Shown here: one piece after another, positions 51,788 to 60,938 of the stretch
How the letters are laid out: the number at the start of each line of letters is the position of its first letter
How positions within the stretch are numbered: the first letter of the stretch is position 1
Assembly: GCA_016865505.2 (NCBI GenBank)
Contig: AP025252.1
Location: 3,596,001 to 3,660,000, forward strand
Reading direction: 5' to 3'
Source of the DNA: Bryobacterales bacterium F-183
GTDB lineage: Bacteria > Acidobacteriota > Terriglobia > Bryobacterales > Bryobacteraceae
DNA length: 64,000 nucleotides
Notes under the pieces: generated by a model
What the model saw: only the letters and a program-made list of their open reading frames with translations
Told to the model about the DNA's origin: nothing
Database searches by the model: none
Translations under genes and position numbers: made by a program

Positions 51788-51862
51788 GCGGGAGTAACTC
51801 AATGGTAGAGTCACAGCCTTCCAAGCTGTTGGTTGCGGGTTCGATCCCCGTCTCCCGCTCCA
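51788..51862 (+). tRNA. tRNA-Gly(TCC)
   Basis: 75 nt with CCA encoded. Acceptor GCGGGAG pairs with CTCCCGC; anticodon loop CTTCCAA gives anticodon TCC (codons GGA/GGG); T-loop GTTCGATCC. It has its own AT-richer leader (TATACTTG at 51768-51775 is a possible -10 region). Confidence 0.96.
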
Positions 51863-51943
51863 AATTCCTCTCACAATTCCTTAGAGTCTGAAAAGCGCTG
51901 CCGCGGTGCAACAAATGGCCGTTATGGGCTGTCTGTTGGGTGC

Positions 51944-53179
51944 ATGTCGCGACGCTCTTTATCTGCAGTACAACTCACGGTTCGTCAAAAACTAGGATTT
52001 TCGAAATTGCGCCCGGGGCAGGAAGAAACTGTCCGTACGGTGATTGCGGGGCGGGATACGCTTGCCGTGCAGCCTACGGGGTCGGGTAAGTCCGCGATCT
52101 ATCAGGCCGCGGGTCTACTGATGCCGGGGATCACGGTGGTGGTGTCGCCGCTGATCGCGCTGCAGAAGGATCAGATGGAGGCGATCAACGAGCAGCCTCA
52201 CGATGCTCGGGCGGTCACCATCAATTCCACATTGCGCGCCGCGGAGATGCGGAAGACGCTGGCCGCGATTGAAAGCGGCGAGGTGGAGTTCGTGCTGCTG
52301 GCTCCAGAGCAGTTGCGGAACCAGGAATTGGTGGAAGCGCTGCGAAGGGCGGCGCCTTCATTGCTAGTGGTGGACGAGGCGCACTGCATCAGCGAGTGGG
52401 GCCATGACTTTCGGCGTGATTACACGCTGCTGGGGTCCGTTTGCGAGGCGCTGGGGCGGCCTGTGGTGCTGGCGCTGACGGCTACAGCGTCGCCGGTGGT
52501 GCGTCGCGATATTTGCGAGCAGTTAGGGCTGCGGGATCCTGCGGTGTTTGTACGCGGGTTTGACCGGCCGAACATTTCGTTGCGCGTCGATACATTCCAT
52601 TCGGCGGATGACAAGTTGACGTCGCTGATGAGCCGGGTACGGTTCGCGGAGAAGCCGGGGATCGTGTACGTGGCGACGCGGAAGAATGCGGAAAAGGTGA
52701 TGTCCGCGCTGCGGGAGAGCGGCGTGGAATCGCTGTTCTACCACGGCGGGTTGAAGGCGGCGGAGCGTGCGGAGATTCAGAATCGCTTTATGAAGGGCGA
52801 GGATGAGCAGGTGCTGGTTGCCACCAACGCCTTTGGCATGGGCATCGATAAAGCCGACATCCGGTTTGTGTATCACTTCGATATCTGCGATTCGCTCGAC
52901 AGCTATTACCAGGAGGTGGGGCGTGCCGGTCGCGATGGGGAGCCTGCAGATGCGGTGCTGTTCTATCGTGCGGAGGACTTGGGGCTGCGGCGGTTTCAGG
53001 GCGGCGAGAGCAAGAAGGATCGGGTGGATCTGATGCAGCGGTACGCGGAGTTGACCACGTGCCGGCGGGCGTTTCTGCTGGAGTATTTTGGGGAGCCGTT
53101 TGCGGGTCCTTGCGGGTGTTGCGATAACGATGCGACGGTTGGTGCGGACGGGGTGCGCCGCGTGGTGACGGTGGAGTAG
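51944..53179 (+). CDS. recQ: Short RecQ-type ATP-dependent DNA helicase
   Basis: 411 residues. Helicase motifs: LRPGQEETVRTVIAGRD, Walker A TGSGKS, DEAH box VVDEAHCISEWGHDFR, LTATA, and motif VI QEVGRAGRDGEP. It ends soon after a Cys cluster (CRRAFLLEYFGEPFAGPCGCC) that is the RQC zinc site, so the winged-helix and HRDC domains of full RecQ (about 600 residues) are absent. The ATG at 51944 is chosen because the longer frame runs into the tRNA-Gly gene. It is 6 bp upstream of the ligase gene. Confidence 0.9.
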   Translation: MSRRSLSAVQLTVRQKLGFSKLRPGQEETVRTVIAGRDTLAVQPTGSGKSAIYQAAGLLMPGITVVVSPLIALQKDQMEAINEQPHDARAVTINSTLRAAEMRKTLAAIESGEVEFVLLAPEQLRNQELVEALRRAAPSLLVVDEAHCISEWGHDFRRDYTLLGSVCEALGRPVVLALTATASPVVRRDICEQLGLRDPAVFVRGFDRPNISLRVDTFHSADDKLTSLMSRVRFAEKPGIVYVATRKNAEKVMSALRESGVESLFYHGGLKAAERAEIQNRFMKGEDEQVLVATNAFGMGIDKADIRFVYHFDICDSLDSYYQEVGRAGRDGEPADAVLFYRAEDLGLRRFQGGESKKDRVDLMQRYAELTTCRRAFLLEYFGEPFAGPCGCCDNDATVGADGVRRVVTVE

Positions 53180-53185
53180 CGTTGC

Positions 53186-54271
53186 GTGACGTTGCCTGTT
53201 GTACCGCCTGTGCTGCCGATGCTGGCTAAGCGTGTGGCGGAGATTCCGGATCAGGATGAAGGCCGTTGGGTGTTTGAGCCCAAGTGGGATGGATTCCGCG
53301 TGATTGTGTTTCGCGATGGCGATGAGCTGTTGCTGCAGAGCCGGGATACGAATCCGCTGAACCGGTACTTTCCCGATGTCGTGGAGGTGTTGCTGGCGCA
53401 GTTGCCGGAGCGTTGCGTGCTGGATGGCGAGATCGTGATCGTGAATGGAGATGCGCTGGACTTTGATGCGCTGCAGCTGCGGCTGCATCCGGCAGAGTCT
53501 CGCGTGAAGATGCTGGCTTCGCAAATGCCGGCGTCGGTGGTGTTCTTTGATCTTCTGGCGATTGGAGATCGCAATCTGATGACGGAGCCGTTTGCGGTAC
53601 GGCGTCGAGAGCTGGAAAAGCTGTTTCGTACGGTACGGGCTCCGCTGCATTTGACTCCTGCGACCGGGGATCGCGCTGTGGCTGCGGATTGGTTCCAGAG
53701 GTTTGAGGGCGCGGGTCTGGATGGGGTGATCGCCAAGCTGCGGGACGGCTTGTACGAGCCCGACACGCGGACGATGCTAAAAATTAAGCACGAGCGCGAA
53801 TGCGATTGCGTGGTGGCGGGTTTCCGGTGGCATAAACACGGTATTGGTGTTGTGGGATCGCTGCTGCTAGGGCTTTACGACGGTGCGGGAAGCTTGCAGC
53901 ATGTGGGCGTCTGTTCGAGCTTTACGGCGGCCAAGAGGATCGAATTGGCTGGGCTTTTGGAACCGTATCGTGAGGGCGCGGCGGCCGGGCATCCTTGGTT
54001 GAGCGTGACGGCATCGCAACAGCGGATTCCTGGTGGACAGAGCCGATGGAGCCAGGGCAAGGATTCATCATGGGAGCCGTTGCGGCCCGAGCTCGTGGTG
54101 GAAGTTGCGTACGAGCACATGCAGAACGGGCGGTTCCGGCATATGTCGCAGTTCCGGCGCTGGCGTGCGGACAAGGTGCCGCGGGAGTGTACGTTTGTGC
54201 AGTTGGAAGTAGTGCCGCCGCATGAACTACGCGAGATCTTCAAGACTTCTTCTTTGCACGCGAAGGGCTGA
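53186..54271 (+). CDS. ATP-dependent DNA ligase (LigC/LigD-ligase type)
   Basis: 361 residues. The adenylation motif I is EPKWDGFR with Lys33; motif III (VFFDLLAIG), IIIa, IV (LDGVIAKLRDGLYEPDTR), V (MLKIKHERECDCVVAGFRW) and a short OB-fold end are present. There is no N-terminal DNA-binding domain, as in LigC-type enzymes. It lies tail to tail with a LigD-type polymerase gene (32-bp overlap), and together they recall a split LigD for end joining. No ku gene is in the window. Confidence 0.9.
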   Translation: MTLPVVPPVLPMLAKRVAEIPDQDEGRWVFEPKWDGFRVIVFRDGDELLLQSRDTNPLNRYFPDVVEVLLAQLPERCVLDGEIVIVNGDALDFDALQLRLHPAESRVKMLASQMPASVVFFDLLAIGDRNLMTEPFAVRRRELEKLFRTVRAPLHLTPATGDRAVAADWFQRFEGAGLDGVIAKLRDGLYEPDTRTMLKIKHERECDCVVAGFRWHKHGIGVVGSLLLGLYDGAGSLQHVGVCSSFTAAKRIELAGLLEPYREGAAAGHPWLSVTASQQRIPGGQSRWSQGKDSSWEPLRPELVVEVAYEHMQNGRFRHMSQFRRWRADKVPRECTFVQLEVVPPHELREIFKTSSLHAKG

Positions 54272-55256
54272 CGCGTGGGGATTCGCCGGCCGCTTTGCGG
54301 AAGTGTGGTGGCCAGGGCGCGTCGCCGAGACCTTCTGCTTCGTCGCGTGCTGCGAGTTCGAGTAACAGGTCGAGCTTGCCGGGATTTTCATACATGTTGG
54401 CGTGCGGTTCATCCATGGTGGCGTAGCGTTGCGGCACCGTGAAGACGGTGAACGCTGCGGGGTCGCAAGTGGGCACCTCTGCCCAGGAGAGTGGCGTGGA
54501 TACGCGGGCGTCGGGGACGGGACGGACGGAGTACGCGGAGCAGGTGGTACGGTCTTTGGCGTTCTGGTTGTAGTCGAGGAAGACACCGTGCCGCTCCTCT
54601 TTCCACCACTTGGATGTCGCGAGTTTGGGGAGTTTGCGCTCGATGGCTCGCGAGAGAGCGAGGGCGGCGCGGCGGACTTCTGTAAATGTCCAGCGGGGTT
54701 CGATGGGGACGTTGATGTGCATGCCTCGGGAGCCGCTGGTTTTGGGCCAGCCTGTCAGGTGCAGGGTTTCGAGAAAGGCCTGGACTTCTAAGGCGACCGT
54801 GCGGATGTTGTCCCACGGGATTCCGGGCGTGGGGTCAAGGTCGATGCGGAGTTCGGCGGGATGGTCGAGGTCCGAACTGCGGACCGGGTGCGGGTGGAGT
54901 TCGATGCAGCCGAGATTTACGATCCAGGCGAGGCCTGCTTCGTCGTCCACAATGAGTTCTTCGGCAGTGCGGCCCGATGGGAAGGAGAGCGTGACGGTGC
55001 GCAGCCATTCGGGCCGGGGAGAAGGCGCTCGCTTTTGAAAGAAGGCCTCGTGCTCGGCGCCATCGACGAAGCGCTTGAGGACGATAGGACGATCCCGGAT
55101 GTTGTTGAGCGCGCCGGGAGCAACCGAGAGGAAGTACTGCACGAGGTCGAGTTTGGTGAGTTGGACCTGCGCTGTGAAGAAGGGCTTGTCCGGGTTGGTG
55201 ACGCGAACCTCGCGCCCGTTGATGTGGAGGACTTCCGCCGGTGGTTCCTTGGCCAT
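54240..55256 (-). CDS. ligD: LigD-type DNA primase-polymerase
   Basis: 338 residues. It matches the LigD polymerase domain: VTNPDKPFFT, QKRAPSPRPEWLRTVTL-like segment, LDPTPGIPWD with the catalytic Asp pair (DLD), TSGSRGMHINVPIEPRW and VFLDYNQNAKDRTTCSAYSVRP. This archaeo-eukaryotic primase fold fills gaps in bacterial non-homologous end joining. It stands as a separate gene, opposite and overlapping the ligase gene at their ends. Confidence 0.92.
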   Translation of the reverse strand: MAKEPPAEVLHINGREVRVTNPDKPFFTAQVQLTKLDLVQYFLSVAPGALNNIRDRPIVLKRFVDGAEHEAFFQKRAPSPRPEWLRTVTLSFPSGRTAEELIVDDEAGLAWIVNLGCIELHPHPVRSSDLDHPAELRIDLDPTPGIPWDNIRTVALEVQAFLETLHLTGWPKTSGSRGMHINVPIEPRWTFTEVRRAALALSRAIERKLPKLATSKWWKEERHGVFLDYNQNAKDRTTCSAYSVRPVPDARVSTPLSWAEVPTCDPAAFTVFTVPQRYATMDEPHANMYENPGKLDLLLELAARDEAEGLGDAPWPPHFRKAAGESPRVSPSRAKKKS

Positions 55257-55450
55257 CGCCTCTGGTTGATCCGCTGGTTGGGCCGGATGTTACATAAAGG
55301 CCTTACCGGCCGCTTGCTTGACTTGGGGCCGTAATAGGCGCACACTTGGTTTGGCTGGGCGATTCCGCCAAGCCACCGGTCGCGTGGGCTAAGCATTCCA
55401 TCGGTCTCTGGTTCTCTTAGGTACTTTCTGCAGCGCCTAGGAGGCCTATC

Positions 55451-55690
55451 ATGTTCGATACACACCTGAAGTCCACGGGTACGGATTACACCGCGCGAGC
55501 TACCTTGCTCATTGCCGCGTTCGTGATCATCCCCTTTTTAATGTTGATGTCCGGTCCGCTCACCAATGTGGTGCTTGCCACTGGGATCGCAGCCAGCGTA
55601 GCCTGCATCGGGCTTGCCTGGTTGAACATCCGGCGGTATTCGAAGGTAGCGATTCCAACGCTTGAGAATGCGCGCACCGTTGTCAAATAA
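55451..55690 (+). CDS. Small two-TM membrane protein
   Basis: 79 residues with two hydrophobic helices (about 16-35 and 38-60). A strong AGGAGG Shine-Dalgarno at 55439-55444 supports the ATG. I recognise no family. The 194 bp upstream contain an inverted repeat TTTGGC/GCCAAG (55350-55373) and otherwise nothing I can name. The following membrane protein gene lies 46 bp downstream and may be co-transcribed. Confidence 0.65.
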   Translation: MFDTHLKSTGTDYTARATLLIAAFVIIPFLMLMSGPLTNVVLATGIAASVACIGLAWLNIRRYSKVAIPTLENARTVVK

Positions 55691-55736
55691 CTCGTTTTCC
55701 TGTTCCTCCGCAGTACCAATACGAAAGGTTTTGAAT

Positions 55737-56834
55737 ATGTCGCATCTGGACGTCGCTGCCAGCCCTGCCCGGGCGGTAGATGAGGCGTTGTGGACGAAGT
55801 GGCTCCAACGGGGTAAGCGAGACGAGGAGCGCCGGGATAAAGATATCTGGCGCATTGTCGCGATGGTGTCGATTGTGGCTTTGGCCGTGATTGTCGGCAC
55901 GTGGAACGTACGGCCGGCATACGGAGCGATGGCCGCTTGGGTACCGTTTTTGGGCGCTTTTGCCTGGTTTCTGAAGACGGTGGCCAATAAGCGGTTCTTC
56001 ATCGCGGCGCAGTTTGCCGGCGTGGCCGTGCTGCACAACCCGATGTATCCACTGATCACATTTGAGGCTGACAGTGCGCAGCGCATGGTGGTGGTGATGT
56101 GCGCCATCCCGTTTGTGTTCGCATTGCAGGCGTCGCGACGGGCGGGTCCGGTGTTTCAGAGCAGCCGGTTTCTGATGGCGGCGGTTGCATTCAGCCTGGT
56201 GCTGGGAGGTTCGGCGAGTGCGGCGGACTTGTCGTCGTACCGCGAGTACATGCTGGGCAGCAGTCCGGCGGTGATTGCGCAGCAGACCAAGAGCGAACTG
56301 GCGACGTTGAAGGTGCTGCATACGCGTCCGGCGCTGATCCAAAGCCTGGCGTGGCGTCCTCCGTATGTTGGGTGGACCGAGAAGGCTGAGACGGTACAGC
56401 AGATCTCGTTCGTGTTCTATCAATCGGAGCTTTACCACATTGCCGTGACGTACGACCGGTATCAAACCGAAGGGATGACGGTGTCCGATATGACGCAGGC
56501 GCTTTCTGCCGTGTACGGGAAACCGGCGAGTACGGCTAGGGTGCAGGCGTCGTCGCGCGATTCGTATAGCGAGCCGGAAGAGGTGGTGGCGACCTGGGAA
56601 GATGCGCGGTACCGCTTTGAGCTGCTGCTGGCGCCGACGGGGCCGAGTTACCGGTTGACCGGCGTGATGAAGAAGTGGGAGAAGGCGGCTGCCGCAGCGA
56701 TTGTCGAAGGTGAGCGGTTGGATGTACTGGAAGCGCCGAAGCGCGATGCGGCTCGCGCCCTGGAGATGGAGGCGACACGCAAGGATAAGTCCGACAAGGC
56801 TCGCACGGTGAATAAGCCGCGGTTTAAGCCATAG
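55737..56834 (+). CDS. Membrane protein with soluble C-terminal domain
   Basis: 365 residues. Five hydrophobic helices lie between about 40 and 180 (DUF6804-like helical part by impression only), followed by a soluble region of about 180 residues (SSYREYMLGSSPAVIAQQTKSELATLKVLHTRP, ISFVFYQSELYHIAVTYDRYQTEGMTVSDMTQAL). The C-terminal third is charged. The start at 55737 is preferred because the longer frame upstream is a shadow. Function unknown. Confidence 0.65.
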   Translation: MSHLDVAASPARAVDEALWTKWLQRGKRDEERRDKDIWRIVAMVSIVALAVIVGTWNVRPAYGAMAAWVPFLGAFAWFLKTVANKRFFIAAQFAGVAVLHNPMYPLITFEADSAQRMVVVMCAIPFVFALQASRRAGPVFQSSRFLMAAVAFSLVLGGSASAADLSSYREYMLGSSPAVIAQQTKSELATLKVLHTRPALIQSLAWRPPYVGWTEKAETVQQISFVFYQSELYHIAVTYDRYQTEGMTVSDMTQALSAVYGKPASTARVQASSRDSYSEPEEVVATWEDARYRFELLLAPTGPSYRLTGVMKKWEKAAAAAIVEGERLDVLEAPKRDAARALEMEATRKDKSDKARTVNKPRFKP

Positions 56835-56842
56835 CTTCTCTG

Positions 56843-57763
56843 CTAGAGCAGTAAGGTAGAGCTTCCTGGTGCGGGCCTTGGGGCGGTGTCGATGATGTCG
56901 ACCAGTGTAAGGTCGCAGGTGCGGGGCTGGGGACCTTCGAAGGTGACGGTGGCGACGAGTCCCTTCTTGGTGGCCGGTGGGTTCTGATCGAAGACGAGGT
57001 TGCCGAGCGAGTACAGAATGAGGCCGCCTTTGTAAAGTTCCGGCGGCTGGATGACGTGCGGGTGATGTCCCACGACGAGCTTGGCGCCTGCATCGATGGC
57101 GGCTCGGGCAAAGGCCGTTTGCGAGGGGTGCGGCTTGGTGGCGTACTCGACACCGGCGTGCATGGAGACGATGACGGCGTCCGCCTTCATGCTTTGGACC
57201 GACTGCTGCATGCGGGGGATGTCGAGATTGCAGATGCGCGGGTCCTGCGTGGTGTGATTGCCGTTCGACTGGTCGTACGTGTACGCGAGAAAGCCGTACT
57301 TGATGCCGTTGCGTTCGAGGATACGGCCCTGGTGGGCAGCGGCTTCTGTCGCGGCTGTGCCTACGGCGGCGATGCCGTTCTTTTCCAAAATTTCCAAAGT
57401 AAATTCGATGCCGCGGGCGCCACAGTCCCGTACGTGGTTGTTGGCGGTCGAGACGATGTCGATGCCGGCGTCTGTGAGTACGTTGATTGCTGCGGGGTCG
57501 GCGCGGAAGATCATTTCCGCGGCGCGTAGCTGCGGCTGATCGGAGAACGGACTTTCGAGATTGACGAAGGCGATATCAGCGGCGCGGAAGAGGTCGCGCA
57601 GGTGGCGCAGCGGCGACTGCTTGCTGCGCTGCATGGTTTGGGCCACACCACGGGCCAGGATCACATCGCCACCAAAGATCATGCGGGTTCTGGGGGCGGC
57701 GGTTCCTGTGGCTGCGGAGGCGGCGGCTGCTAGTACGGCGCGGCGGCTCGGTCGAGATACCAA
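56843..57763 (-). CDS. CapA-family metallophosphoesterase-like protein
   Basis: 306 residues starting at a TTG with a twin-arginine-like leader (SRRAVLAAAASAATG). The CapA pattern is clear: MIFGGDVILARGV, DIAFVNLESPFS, DIVSTANNHVRDCGARGIEFTLE, HAGVEYATKPHPSQ and LVVGHHPHVIQPPE. CapA proteins act in poly-gamma-glutamate or capsule processing at the cell envelope. It overlaps pgl by 34 bp and ends the pentose phosphate operon, an unusual partner. Confidence 0.88.
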   Translation of the reverse strand: MVSRPSRRAVLAAAASAATGTAAPRTRMIFGGDVILARGVAQTMQRSKQSPLRHLRDLFRAADIAFVNLESPFSDQPQLRAAEMIFRADPAAINVLTDAGIDIVSTANNHVRDCGARGIEFTLEILEKNGIAAVGTAATEAAAHQGRILERNGIKYGFLAYTYDQSNGNHTTQDPRICNLDIPRMQQSVQSMKADAVIVSMHAGVEYATKPHPSQTAFARAAIDAGAKLVVGHHPHVIQPPELYKGGLILYSLGNLVFDQNPPATKKGLVATVTFEGPQPRTCDLTLVDIIDTAPRPAPGSSTLLL

Positions 57764-58449
57764 GCGACGTCACGTCCTTCCTTGGCGATTAGCTGCACGG
57801 GGCGAGCCAGCGGATCGTAGGTGCTTTCGTCGAAGACAGCGCGCAGGGTGTCCGCTTTGTCAGATCCGGTGGCGAGCATCAGTGTGTGGCGCGCGGAGAG
57901 CAGGACCTTGGGAAGCAGGGTGACGCGCCAGTTGGGGAGCTTGGGAGCGTAGACTGCGGCAGCGAGGCCTTCGGTGTCGTGAATGAGCGCGCTACCGGGG
58001 AAGAGGCTGGCCGTGTGCGCGTCGGGTCCCATACCGCAGTGGAGGACGTCGATGACGGGAGGATGGTCTCCGAAGAAGGTTGCTAAATCCTTCGCATACA
58101 GAGCGGCGGCTTCTTCCGGCGGGAGTTCGCCGTGTACGCGATGGATGTTCGATTCTGGAATGCCCGCCGGGTCGATCAGGTAATCCTTGGCGAGCTTGTA
58201 GTTGCTGTCCGGATCGGAGGGCGGGACGGCTCGCTCATCGACCCAGAACAGGTGCACACGGTTCCAATCGAGGGTGTCCTTGGAGAGTTCCGCGAGCGCC
58301 TGGAACATGAGCTTGGGCGTGGATCCGCCGGACACGGCGAAGCTGGCGTGCCCGGAGAGCGTGAGCGATTGCAGGAGTTCGAGTACGCGTTCGGCGCAAG
58401 CCTGGGCGGCGAGCTGTGGCGTGTCGCGAATGATGACGCGGTGGGACAC
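57730..58449 (-). CDS. pgl: 6-phosphogluconolactonase
   Basis: 239 residues from the GTG at 58449, 1 nt after the opcA stop; the longer frame is opcA shadow. Motifs: FAVSGGSTPKLMFQAL, HLFWVDERAVPPSDPDSNY, and GMGPDAHTASLFPGSAL. It hydrolyses 6-phosphogluconolactone in the oxidative pentose phosphate pathway, the step after the zwf product two genes upstream. Confidence 0.94.
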   Translation of the reverse strand: MSHRVIIRDTPQLAAQACAERVLELLQSLTLSGHASFAVSGGSTPKLMFQALAELSKDTLDWNRVHLFWVDERAVPPSDPDSNYKLAKDYLIDPAGIPESNIHRVHGELPPEEAAALYAKDLATFFGDHPPVIDVLHCGMGPDAHTASLFPGSALIHDTEGLAAAVYAPKLPNWRVTLLPKVLLSARHTLMLATGSDKADTLRAVFDESTYDPLARPVQLIAKEGRDVAWYLDRAAAPY

Positions 58450-58450
58450 G

Positions 58451-59419
58451 CTACAGCTTCTCCGCGGCGGCGAGGGCCGCTTCAAACACACGGTCCTTGC
58501 GGAGAATCGAGAGTTCCTCACGCATGATGCTGACCTCGGTGGGTACAGGCAGCATGGTGCGGTATTCGAGTCCGTTGATGCGGAAGTTGGCGGTTGTGCC
58601 GAGTTCGATGCGGATGTCGAGACCTTCGCCGGTGAGCTGTACGGTATCGAATTCGCCTTGCTTCTGACGCACCTCAATCTGTACGGACGGAGATACGGCG
58701 CCGCTGAGCCAACCGGCGAGATAGTTGGCGGCGATGGGATGGTCTGTATACTCGACGATCATCTTGTCGATGGCGCCGAGTTTGCTGACGATGCTCGCGT
58801 CCTGGAAGGTGTGCGCGATGATTTCGCGAAGGCTCGTCAGGCGCGTCCAGGCGAGGTCGCCGAGGAGTTTTACTTTGGGCTGCAGGCGGCGGATGAGTGC
58901 GAAGGGTTCTTCGTTGCCGCACTTGGACGAATCCATGACGACTTTCTGCGCGAGCGGGAAGAGCCGGGCGAAACCTTCTGACTGTAGCCAGTGGCCGCCG
59001 CGTACCCAGAGGACCATGGGAAGGTCCGGCGCCATGATGCCGAGGATGGTGGTTTCCGCTTCGGCAATGCGTTCCATGGACGCGGTGATTTCGATTTGTT
59101 CGCAGCAGATCTGCTGGCGCTTGCCGAAGGGCATCCAGCATTGGGCGAAGACGCGGGCACCGAGGTCCTCGGGGTTCGTGCTGGGACGCAGGACGATGGC
59201 GCGCGAAGGGTGTTCGTGCATCAGTTCGCCCAGGGCTTCGCCGGCTGACATGGCGTCCTCTTCGCTCTCTGCAGCGACGATCAAGGTCATGGCGCAGGCG
59301 CGGAGTACGCCGCTGTTGACGCCTTGTCCCGCGTTGCCCTCGCTCTTGGACATCGAGCCCCAAAGTCCGGCGAGTTCCTTGAGGATCTTTTCCGGCTGCA
59401 TCGACGGTGTGGCTGCCAT
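58451..59419 (-). CDS. opcA: OpcA-like G6PDH assembly/activator protein
   Basis: 322 residues. It resembles OpcA, the assembly factor or redox-linked activator of glucose-6-phosphate dehydrogenase known from cyanobacteria and actinobacteria, in ACAMTLIVAAESEEDAMSAGEAL, IVLRPSTNPEDLGARVFAQC, CCEQIEI and LWVRGGHWLQS. The start at 59419 overlaps the zwf stop by one base (TAATG). Placement between zwf and pgl is the canonical arrangement. Confidence 0.9.
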   Translation of the reverse strand: MAATPSMQPEKILKELAGLWGSMSKSEGNAGQGVNSGVLRACAMTLIVAAESEEDAMSAGEALGELMHEHPSRAIVLRPSTNPEDLGARVFAQCWMPFGKRQQICCEQIEITASMERIAEAETTILGIMAPDLPMVLWVRGGHWLQSEGFARLFPLAQKVVMDSSKCGNEEPFALIRRLQPKVKLLGDLAWTRLTSLREIIAHTFQDASIVSKLGAIDKMIVEYTDHPIAANYLAGWLSGAVSPSVQIEVRQKQGEFDTVQLTGEGLDIRIELGTTANFRINGLEYRTMLPVPTEVSIMREELSILRKDRVFEAALAAAEKL

Positions 59420-60933
59420 TATGGGATTCTCCAGACGTGGCCGTTGCGGGCGAGCATGGCATCGGAGTCGCGCGGGCCCCAGGAGCCGGCGTCGTAGTTG
59501 GGGAAGTCGAAAGGCGCGGTTTCCCAGTGGTCGAGGATGGGCTGTACGGCGCGCCAACTGGCTTCCACCATGTCCTGGCGAGTGTACAGTGTCGCGTCGC
59601 CGATCATGGCGTCGACAAGCAGCGTCTCGTAGGCGGTGGGGGTACGCATGCCGAAGCTGGAGCCGTAGTTGAAGTCCATGGAGACGGGGCGTAGCTGCAT
59701 GCCGGGTCCTGGCTGCTTTGACAGGAAGCGTAGCGAGATGCCTTCTTCGGGCTGGATGCGCACGATCAGCATGTTGGGGCGTAGGGACTGATCCCCGAAG
59801 AGATTGAGCGGCGGCTGCTTGAAGAAGACCGCGATGTCGCTGACGCGCTTGGGGAGCCGCTTGCCGGAGCGGATGTAGAAGGGTACGCCGGCCCAACGCC
59901 AGTTGTCCACCCAGAAGGTGACGGCAGCGTAGGTGTCCGTACGGGACTGCGGATCGACGCCTTGTTCCTGGCGGAAGCCGGGCAGGTCTTCGCCGCCGAC
60001 TTTGGCAGGGCCGTACTGTCCGGCGACGGCGACCAGCGGAGCTTCATGCGGCTTGGGTACGCGAATGGAGCGGAGGAGCTTGGCGCGCTCGTCGCGTACG
60101 GCGTTTGACTCGTACGTTGCGGGCGGCTCCATTGCGATGGTGGACATGACCTGTAGCAGGTGGTTCTGGATCATGTCGCGCAGTGCGCCGGATTCTTGGT
60201 AGTAGCCGCCGCGGCCTTCAACACCGATGGATTCGGCAGCCGTGATCTGGATGTGGTCGATGAAGCGGCGGTTCCAGACGGGTTCGAAGATACCGTTGCC
60301 GAAGCGGAAGGCGAGGATGTTCTGGACGGTTTCTTTGCCGAGGTAGTGGTCGATGCGGTAGACGCTCGATTCGGGGAATACTTTTTGGATGTTGTCGTTG
60401 AGGGTCTTGGCGGTGGAAAGGCTATGGCCAAAGGGTTTTTCGACAACGAGGCGGGTCCAGCCGGCGCCTTTGTTGAGTCCTGCTTTGCCGAGGCCTTCGA
60501 CGATGGGTTCGTAGTGGCTGGGCTGGGTGGACAGATAAAAGAGCGTGTTGCCCTGGGTTTGAAAGGTCCCGCTGACTTCCTGTAGCTTGGCGCCTAATTG
60601 CTGATAGAGGTCGTCTTTGCTGATGTCGCCGGCGAGGTAAAAAAGCTTTTTGGAAAAGTCTTCCCAGAGGGCTTCTTCAAACGGCGAATCCTCCAGGAAT
60701 TTTTCCACGCTTTCGCGCATTTTGGAGCGGAAATCCTCGTCGCTCATGGCAGTGCGGGAGTTTCCGATCACCGCAAAGCTCGGTGAGAGGCGGCGCTCGT
60801 AAGCGAGGCGGTACAGGGCGGGAATCAGCTTGCGTTTGGTGAGATCTCCGTTGGCTCCGAAGATCACGACCGCACAGGGAGGAACTCGCCGCTCAAACCG
60901 CAACGGGTCCTGAAGGAGGTTGGCTTCAGCCAT
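59419..60933 (-). CDS. zwf: Glucose-6-phosphate dehydrogenase
   Basis: 504 residues. The coenzyme motif FGANGDLTKRKLIPALY replaces the more usual GASGDL, and the substrate motif RIDHYLGKE and the EKPFGHSL segment are complete. It makes NADPH and 6-phosphogluconolactone from glucose-6-phosphate. The ATG at 60933 is chosen over a TTG at 60942. It is the second gene of the patatin-zwf-opcA-pgl-capA operon. Confidence 0.96.
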   Translation of the reverse strand: MAEANLLQDPLRFERRVPPCAVVIFGANGDLTKRKLIPALYRLAYERRLSPSFAVIGNSRTAMSDEDFRSKMRESVEKFLEDSPFEEALWEDFSKKLFYLAGDISKDDLYQQLGAKLQEVSGTFQTQGNTLFYLSTQPSHYEPIVEGLGKAGLNKGAGWTRLVVEKPFGHSLSTAKTLNDNIQKVFPESSVYRIDHYLGKETVQNILAFRFGNGIFEPVWNRRFIDHIQITAAESIGVEGRGGYYQESGALRDMIQNHLLQVMSTIAMEPPATYESNAVRDERAKLLRSIRVPKPHEAPLVAVAGQYGPAKVGGEDLPGFRQEQGVDPQSRTDTYAAVTFWVDNWRWAGVPFYIRSGKRLPKRVSDIAVFFKQPPLNLFGDQSLRPNMLIVRIQPEEGISLRFLSKQPGPGMQLRPVSMDFNYGSSFGMRTPTAYETLLVDAMIGDATLYTRQDMVEASWRAVQPILDHWETAPFDFPNYDAGSWGPRDSDAMLARNGHVWRIP

Positions 60934-60938
60934 GACCT

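Noticed and set aside
51788-51862. tRNA-Gly as an attachment site for an integrated element
   Set aside because: No integrase, no duplicated tRNA 3' end and no phage or ICE genes are visible nearby.
51833-51943. The longer RecQ start overlapping tRNA-Gly
   Set aside because: The first codons lie inside the tRNA gene and show no helicase similarity; the ATG at 51944 is preferred.
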